Positions 6,457-9,265 of a stretch of DNA of 9,265 nt are shown piece after piece (within the stretch, counting starts at the first letter, position 1; each line of letters begins with the position of its first letter). Location of the stretch: positions 1-9,265 of the forward strand of contig JBMOIF010000077.1 in the NCBI GenBank assembly GCA_049317465.1, given 5' to 3'. This stretch comes from CAIQIA01 sp049317465. GTDB taxonomy: Bacteria; Cyanobacteriota; Cyanobacteriia; PCC-6307; Cyanobiaceae. The position numbers and the translations under genes were made by a program. The notes under the pieces are model-generated. The model worked only from the letters and a program-made list of their open reading frames with translations. It had not been told where the DNA came from and did not search any database.

Positions 6457-7994
6457 TGGCTCTCGATTCCCCCATGCAGCGCCGGCTGTCGCTGTTCTCG
6501 CTGGTGATGGCGGTCGTCACCAGCACCATCGGCTCCGGCTGGCTCTTCGCCCCCTACCTCTCGGCCCGGCTTGCGGGTCCAGGCAGCCTGCTGGCCTGGC
6601 TGGCCGGCGGTCTGATGGCCTTTGTCATCGCCCTGGTCTTCGCCGAGCTCGGGGCCCTGATCAGCAGTTCCGGCGCCCTGGCCCAGGTGCCGCTGCTCAC
6701 CCATGGGCGCCTGGCGGGCTTTCTCGGTGGCTGGACCGCCTGGCTCGGTTACGTCGCCCTGCCGACGATCGAGGTGCTGGCCACCGTCGAGTACCTCGGC
6801 ACCGTGCTGCCCTGGCTGGTGCACAGCCACAACGGCAGCAGCAGCCTCACCCCGGCCGGCCTGGGCTGTGCGGCGCTGCTGCTGCTGCTGTTCGGCTGGA
6901 TCAACCTCAGCGGCATCGGCGCCCTGGCCCGCTGGATCAATGGGCTGACGGTCTGGAAGCTGCTGGTGCCCCTGGCCACGGCCCTGGTGCTGATCGCCGT
7001 CGCCGCCCATCCCGCCAATCTGCAGGTCGGTGGTGTCACCGTCGCCGGTGGCCTTGAGGCCCTCAGCACCGGCGGCATCCTCTTCAGCCTGCTCGGCTTT
7101 CGCACCGCCATGGACCTGGCGGGCGAGGCGCGCCAGCCCCAGCGGGATGTGCCGCTGGCCATGGGCCTGGGGCTGGGCCTCTCCCTGGCGATCTATCTGG
7201 TGCTGCAGCTCGCCTTTCTGCTGGCGGTTCCCCCGGCGAACCTGGTGCGGGGCTGGGGCGGGCTGACGCTCACGGCCCAGGGCGGACCGCTGGTGGCGGT
7301 GGTGCTGGCGGTCGGCCTGCCGCTGCTGGCGACGCTGCTGATCACCGATGCGGTGGTCTCCCCCAGCGCCACGGCCATGACGTACATGGGCACCGCCGCC
7401 CGTGTGAACTGGATGATGGCCAACCTGGGCCTGCTGCCTGTGCGCTTCGCAGGCCTCAACAGGGCCGGGGTGCCGGCCCCCGCCCTGCTGTCCACCCTGT
7501 TGGTGGGCCTGGGCCTGCTGCTGGCCGGCCCCAGCTGGAGCGGTGCCGTCAGCCTCGTCACCGCCGCCCTGGTGATGGCGCTGGCCATGGGGCCGGTGAG
7601 CCTGCTGGCCCTGCGCCGCCAGCGCCCCGATCTGCCCCGGCCCTACCGGCTGCCCCTGGCCGAGGTGCTCTGCCCGCTGGCCTTCGTGGTGGCGAGCTGG
7701 GCGATCGTCTGGTGCGGCTGGTCCAGCCTGCGGCTGACCGTGCCGCTGGTGCTGCTGCCCACCCTGCTGCAGCTGGTGCGTGGTCGCCCGGCCGATGGCG
7801 TCGGTGTGCTCTGGTGGTTTCCGTATCTGATCGGCCTTGGCCTGGCGGCGGCCCTGCTGGGGCCGGGGCGCCCCTGGGCGCTGCCCTCCTGGCAGCTGCT
7901 GCTCGTGAGCGGAGGCTTCGCCGTGGCGATGTTCCCCCTGGCGCTGGCCTCCCGCCTTGAGGAACCCTCGCCGGAGGCCGGCCTCAGGCTGTGA
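6456..7994 (+). CDS. APC-superfamily amino-acid permease
   Basis: A 512-residue inner-membrane protein with about 12-14 hydrophobic helices, matching amino acid/proton symporters of the APC superfamily. Helix 1 contains the unwound substrate-binding motif IGSGW (25-29), which usually contacts the substrate backbone. Helix 6 and the following loop read GFRTAMDLAGE (214-224) then PQRDVP (228-233), a strong family signature. Helix 8 contains TDAVVSPSATAMTY (297-310), similar to the SPSGT-type segment of aspartate/proton symporters such as YveA. Substrate cannot be fixed from sequence; an acidic or neutral amino acid is plausible. The start at 6456 forms a TGATG overlap with the ABC gene stop, suggesting translational coupling; Met7 (6474) is an alternative start. 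The 3' end overlaps the convergent NADH dehydrogenase gene by 11 bases. APC permeases are secondary transporters and do not need an ABC ATPase, so the pairing implies co-expression, not necessarily a complex. Confidence 0.93.
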   Translation: MALDSPMQRRLSLFSLVMAVVTSTIGSGWLFAPYLSARLAGPGSLLAWLAGGLMAFVIALVFAELGALISSSGALAQVPLLTHGRLAGFLGGWTAWLGYVALPTIEVLATVEYLGTVLPWLVHSHNGSSSLTPAGLGCAALLLLLFGWINLSGIGALARWINGLTVWKLLVPLATALVLIAVAAHPANLQVGGVTVAGGLEALSTGGILFSLLGFRTAMDLAGEARQPQRDVPLAMGLGLGLSLAIYLVLQLAFLLAVPPANLVRGWGGLTLTAQGGPLVAVVLAVGLPLLATLLITDAVVSPSATAMTYMGTAARVNWMMANLGLLPVRFAGLNRAGVPAPALLSTLLVGLGLLLAGPSWSGAVSLVTAALVMALAMGPVSLLALRRQRPDLPRPYRLPLAEVLCPLAFVVASWAIVWCGWSSLRLTVPLVLLPTLLQLVRGRPADGVGVLWWFPYLIGLGLAAALLGPGRPWALPSWQLLLVSGGFAVAMFPLALASRLEEPSPEAGLRL

Positions 7995-8001
7995 TGGCCT
8001 C
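7974..8001. terminator. Palindromic element at the convergent 3' ends, possible bidirectional terminator
   Basis: A perfect 12-base palindrome, GAGGCCGGCCTC, covers 7974-7985. GGCCTC recurs at 7996-8001, so GAGGCC can pair with either copy and form a larger hairpin spanning both stop codons. No T tract follows on either side, so this is not a classical intrinsic terminator, and the GC-rich background produces such palindromes by chance. Only its position at the convergent junction supports the call. Confidence 0.25.
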
Positions 8002-9265
8002 GGGGTCGCCGGCGGGTTCGGGCTCCACCGGCAGCGGCGCCCGCTCGAGGCCCACGTCAACGGCGATGTGCTGATTGGGGGCGCCGGTGATCAGCAGCGA
8101 CGACCGCTGTTGGGTGCCGATGCTCCAGAGCCACTTCACCAGCAGGCTGAGGCGGTTCTCGTTGTCGGGCATGAATCCCAGGTGGGCCACCCCCCACAGC
8201 AGCCAGCCCACGAATCCGCTCACCCGCCAGCCCCGCAGGTCGGCCACGGCCGACAGCGGCGAGATCACGGCCATGCTGCCCAGGTCGCTCCAGCGGAACG
8301 GCGCCTGGCTGCGGCCTTCCAGGCGGGCCAGCAGGTCGAGCGCCACCCAGCCCCCCATCTGCACGGCAGGTCCTGCCATGCCGGGCAGGGGCTTGCCGTC
8401 GGCGGTGTGGCTGTAGGAGCACAGGTCGCCCACGACCCTGATCTCGGGATGGCCGGGAATCGAGAAGTCGGGTTCGACGATCACCCGGCCGCCGCGGTCG
8501 GTTGTGCAGCCGGTGCGTTCCGCCAGCAGCCCGCCGAGATGCGACGCCCGCACGCCCGCGGTCCAGCAGACTGTGGCGGCTTCCATCACCACCTCCTCGC
8601 TGGTGCCGTCGCTGGTCTTGCGGCTCAGCACAAGCCGCCCGGGCTCGATCCGCTGCACCCGACCCCCCAGCAGCAGCCGCACCCCGGTCCGTTCGAGGCT
8701 GTGGGCCGCCGCCGCCGAGAGGCTGGGGTGCATGGCCTTCAGCAGCCGGTCCCCGGGATCCACCAGGGTCACCTGGCAGGCGTCCGGGTCCAGCTGGCGG
8801 AAGTCGCGCTGGGTGCTGCTGCGCATCAGCGCACTGAGGGAACCCGCCAGTTCGCAGCCCGACGGGCCACCGCCGATCACCACCACCGACTGCAGGTAAC
8901 GGCGTCGCTCGGGATCGGGGGTCTGTTCGGCCTCCTCGAGGGCCGAGAGCACCCGTCGGCGGATCTCGCGGGCATGCTCGAGGATCTTCATCGGCGGCGC
9001 CGACTCACGCCAGTCCTCATGGCCGAAGTAGCTGCTGCCGGAGCCGCTGGCCAGGATCAGCGTGTCGTACCGCAGCCGCCGGTCGTTGAAGACCACCTCG
9101 CGGGCGGCCGTGTCCAGATCGACCACTTCACCGAGCAGGATCTGCACATTGCGGGCCCGTCCGAACAGGTCCCGCAGCGGTGTGGCCACATCGGCCTCCG
9201 AGACCAGGCCGCTGACCACCTGATACAGCAGCGGCTGGAACAGGTTGAAGTTGCGCTTGTCGATC
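7984..9265 (-). CDS. Type II NAD(P)H dehydrogenase (NDH-2), N-terminus outside window
   Basis: A flavoprotein that passes electrons from NAD(P)H to membrane quinone without pumping protons. The visible 426 residues begin inside the gene: the first codons give NFNLFQPLLYQVVSG, matching the NDH-2 segment just after the N-terminal FAD Rossmann motif, which lies beyond 9265. Features, counted from the first full codon at 9264: ASGSGSSYFGHEDW (from 72), the NAD(P)-binding GGGPSGCELAG (131-141), CWTAGVRAS, the second FAD motif VVGDLCSYS, and the quinone-site segment PAVQMGGWVA. The C-terminus has DLRGWRVSGFVGWLLWG and a following amphipathic stretch, typical of peripheral membrane attachment. It looks closer to the NdbA/NdbC type than to NdbB, judged from memory. 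The GTG at 9217-9219 is not a credible start because family-conserved sequence continues upstream. The stop lies within the permease gene's 3' end (11-base overlap). Confidence 0.93.
   Translation of the reverse strand, partial: IDKRNFNLFQPLLYQVVSGLVSEADVATPLRDLFGRARNVQILLGEVVDLDTAAREVVFNDRRLRYDTLILASGSGSSYFGHEDWRESAPPMKILEHAREIRRRVLSALEEAEQTPDPERRRYLQSVVVIGGGPSGCELAGSLSALMRSSTQRDFRQLDPDACQVTLVDPGDRLLKAMHPSLSAAAAHSLERTGVRLLLGGRVQRIEPGRLVLSRKTSDGTSEEVVMEAATVCWTAGVRASHLGGLLAERTGCTTDRGGRVIVEPDFSIPGHPEIRVVGDLCSYSHTADGKPLPGMAGPAVQMGGWVALDLLARLEGRSQAPFRWSDLGSMAVISPLSAVADLRGWRVSGFVGWLLWGVAHLGFMPDNENRLSLLVKWLWSIGTQQRSSLLITGAPNQHIAVDVGLERAPLPVEPEPAGDPEAITA

Noticed and set aside
6132..8060. Minus-strand open frame (642 codons) opposite the permease
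   Set aside because: Gln/Gly/His-rich antisense shadow; the plus strand encodes a coherent multi-helix permease.
7984..9219. NDH-2 gene complete with a GTG start at 9219
   Set aside because: The codons upstream to the window edge give conserved NDH-2 residues (NFNLFQPLLYQ), and the N-terminal FAD motif is missing, so the gene is truncated by the window.

Overview
The window is a gene-dense, very GC-rich stretch (strong G/C preference at third codon positions; GC not counted exactly). It most resembles a high-GC picocyanobacterium such as a freshwater or euryhaline Synechococcus/Cyanobium. The reasons are a CYP120-type cytochrome P450 (a family described from cyanobacteria), a GluR0-like receptor channel (also first described in a cyanobacterium), a single long bifunctional Rel, and a type II NADH dehydrogenase. 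The taxonomic placement is inference. There is no tRNA, rRNA, CRISPR array, insertion sequence or other mobile element that I can support, and no gene-free stretch longer than about 70 bases.

Layout. Positions 1-101 (+) hold the last 32 codons of an unrecognised gene. It converges on, and overlaps by 56 bases, a minus-strand block of three genes running from 4773 down to 46. In transcription order these are rel/spoT ((p)ppGpp synthetase/hydrolase), a GluR0-like protein (ligand-binding domain interrupted by a two-helix pore), and a CYP120-like P450. Spacings are 9 and 33 bases and the rel stop codon overlaps the ribosome binding site of the next gene, so this looks like an operon.

Across a 69-base divergent spacer, the plus strand carries a tandem-fused ABC ATPase of the oligopeptide/nickel class (4843-6456). 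An APC-superfamily amino-acid permease follows (6456-7994), joined to it by a one-base TGATG stop/start overlap. The permease converges with an 11-base overlap on a minus-strand type II NAD(P)H dehydrogenase whose N-terminus runs off the right edge.

Functional reading. Rel sets (p)ppGpp levels in response to nutrient or light stress. Its downstream neighbour looks like an amino-acid-sensing membrane protein. The divergent pair looks like nutrient (peptide, amino-acid or metal) transport machinery, although the ABC ATPase has no permease or binding-protein partner here. A nutrient-sensing theme is therefore plausible but inferred from neighbourhood only. The strongest single oddity is the GluR0-like gene: its architecture matches a ligand-gated channel, but the place where a K+ filter (TVGYG) would sit reads TGPGT.
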